From contig CAKPAB010000037.1 of the NCBI GenBank assembly GCA_934132805.1, positions 1 through 13,392 on the forward strand: 13,392 bases of DNA, written 5' to 3'. The position numbers and the translations under genes were made by a program. This DNA is from an uncultured Clostridia bacterium (GTDB lineage: Bacteria; Bacillota; Clostridia; TANB77; CAG-508). The notes under the pieces are model-generated. The model was not told where the DNA came from, did no database searches, and saw nothing but the letters and a program-made list of their open reading frames with translations. Positions 13,189-13,392 of this stretch are shown here, in pieces. Position 1 is the first letter of the stretch. Every line of letters starts with the position of its first letter.

Positions 13189-13223
13189 TTACATAAATAT
13201 TACATTTTTGTTACATTTTTACA
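13189..13223. promoter_or_regulatory. Three TTACA repeats spaced 11 bp, plus one off-phase copy
   Basis: TTACA starts at 13189, 13200 and 13211 on the plus strand, exactly 11 bp apart; a fourth copy starts at 13219, out of phase. The array lies 32 bp upstream of the -35 box at 13151-13156, in the same orientation relative to its gene as the array at 4784-4821. Confidence 0.55.
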
Positions 13224-13392
13224 AAAGTCGATATTTTCCTTGATATTATAAATATTCGTTGCAATTCATTGCCCATAATTTGGTTTATAGTGCAGGGGAC
13301 TTTATATGTATATATTTTTATATTGTATCGATTGATTGAAGTGAAAAATAGAAAATCTTAAATAAAAAACTGAGGAATGCTCACGGGAAAAC
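13224..13392. other. Right-edge region without a recognisable gene
   Basis: I see no ORF with a ribosome binding site here. The sequence is AT-rich to about 13365 and then turns richer in G and C (CTGAGGAATGCTCACGGG near 13371-13388), which may be the edge of an RNA gene or regulatory RNA that continues outside the window. Confidence 0.4.

Noticed and set aside
13365..13392. Start of RNase P RNA
   Set aside because: GAGGAA, TGCTC and ACGG occur in an order similar to the B. subtilis RNA, but the universally conserved P4 stretch after GAGGAA is missing, so the likeness is superficial.

Overview
The window comes from a very AT-rich Gram-positive bacterium, most likely an uncultured or gut-type member of the Clostridia. 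The reasons are the low GC content, strong AGGAGG-type ribosome binding sites before almost every gene, a DisA/RadA/SpoVS/YmdB/CarD gene set, an LPXTG-type surface protein, and housekeeping gene sequences of Firmicutes type. Nearly everything is on the minus strand, so the window reads best from right to left.

From the right end: an unrecognised 103-aa protein (12779-13090) has its own promoter and a strong terminator. It is followed by radA (12602-11237), which is broken by a single extra base, then disA (c-di-AMP synthase), a membrane-anchored cyclophilin, ymdB (metallophosphoesterase) and spoVS. No clear terminator separates radA, disA, the cyclophilin and ymdB, so they may be one transcript; spoVS has its own candidate promoter and a terminator. 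Next come dut, carD, tRNA-Leu(UAA) and ychF. The first three each have a promoter and a terminator; ychF has a candidate promoter but no terminator that I can see. Then follow a small LPXTG surface protein with two candidate promoters, ligA with a GTG start, and a small gene behind ligA. This part is ordinary chromosomal backbone: DNA repair and replication (ligA, radA, dut), nucleotide signalling (disA, ymdB) and transcription or translation control (carD, ychF, tRNA).

The left 1.8 kb is different and looks accessory. It holds the only plus-strand gene (161 aa, unrecognised), a Xre-type regulator that seems to be tethered to the membrane, a small membrane/coiled-coil protein behind it, and at the left edge a promoter with a 25-codon leader-like ORF placed before a gene that starts just outside the window.

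The most interesting non-coding signal is a set of TTACA/TGTAA pentamers spaced exactly 11 bp apart, upstream of sigma-A-like promoters. There are four perfect copies before the LPXTG gene, three before the 103-aa gene, and a weaker version at the left edge. This layout resembles binding arrays of PhoB/PhoP/OmpR-family response regulators. Also notable are two related terminator repeats (after carD and after spoVS), a dut terminator that contains the -35 box of the carD promoter, and the radA frameshift. I see no CRISPR array, transposase, integrase or rRNA. I did not find a clear-cut new multi-gene system; the best candidates are the shared 11-bp array and the membrane-tethered regulator pair.
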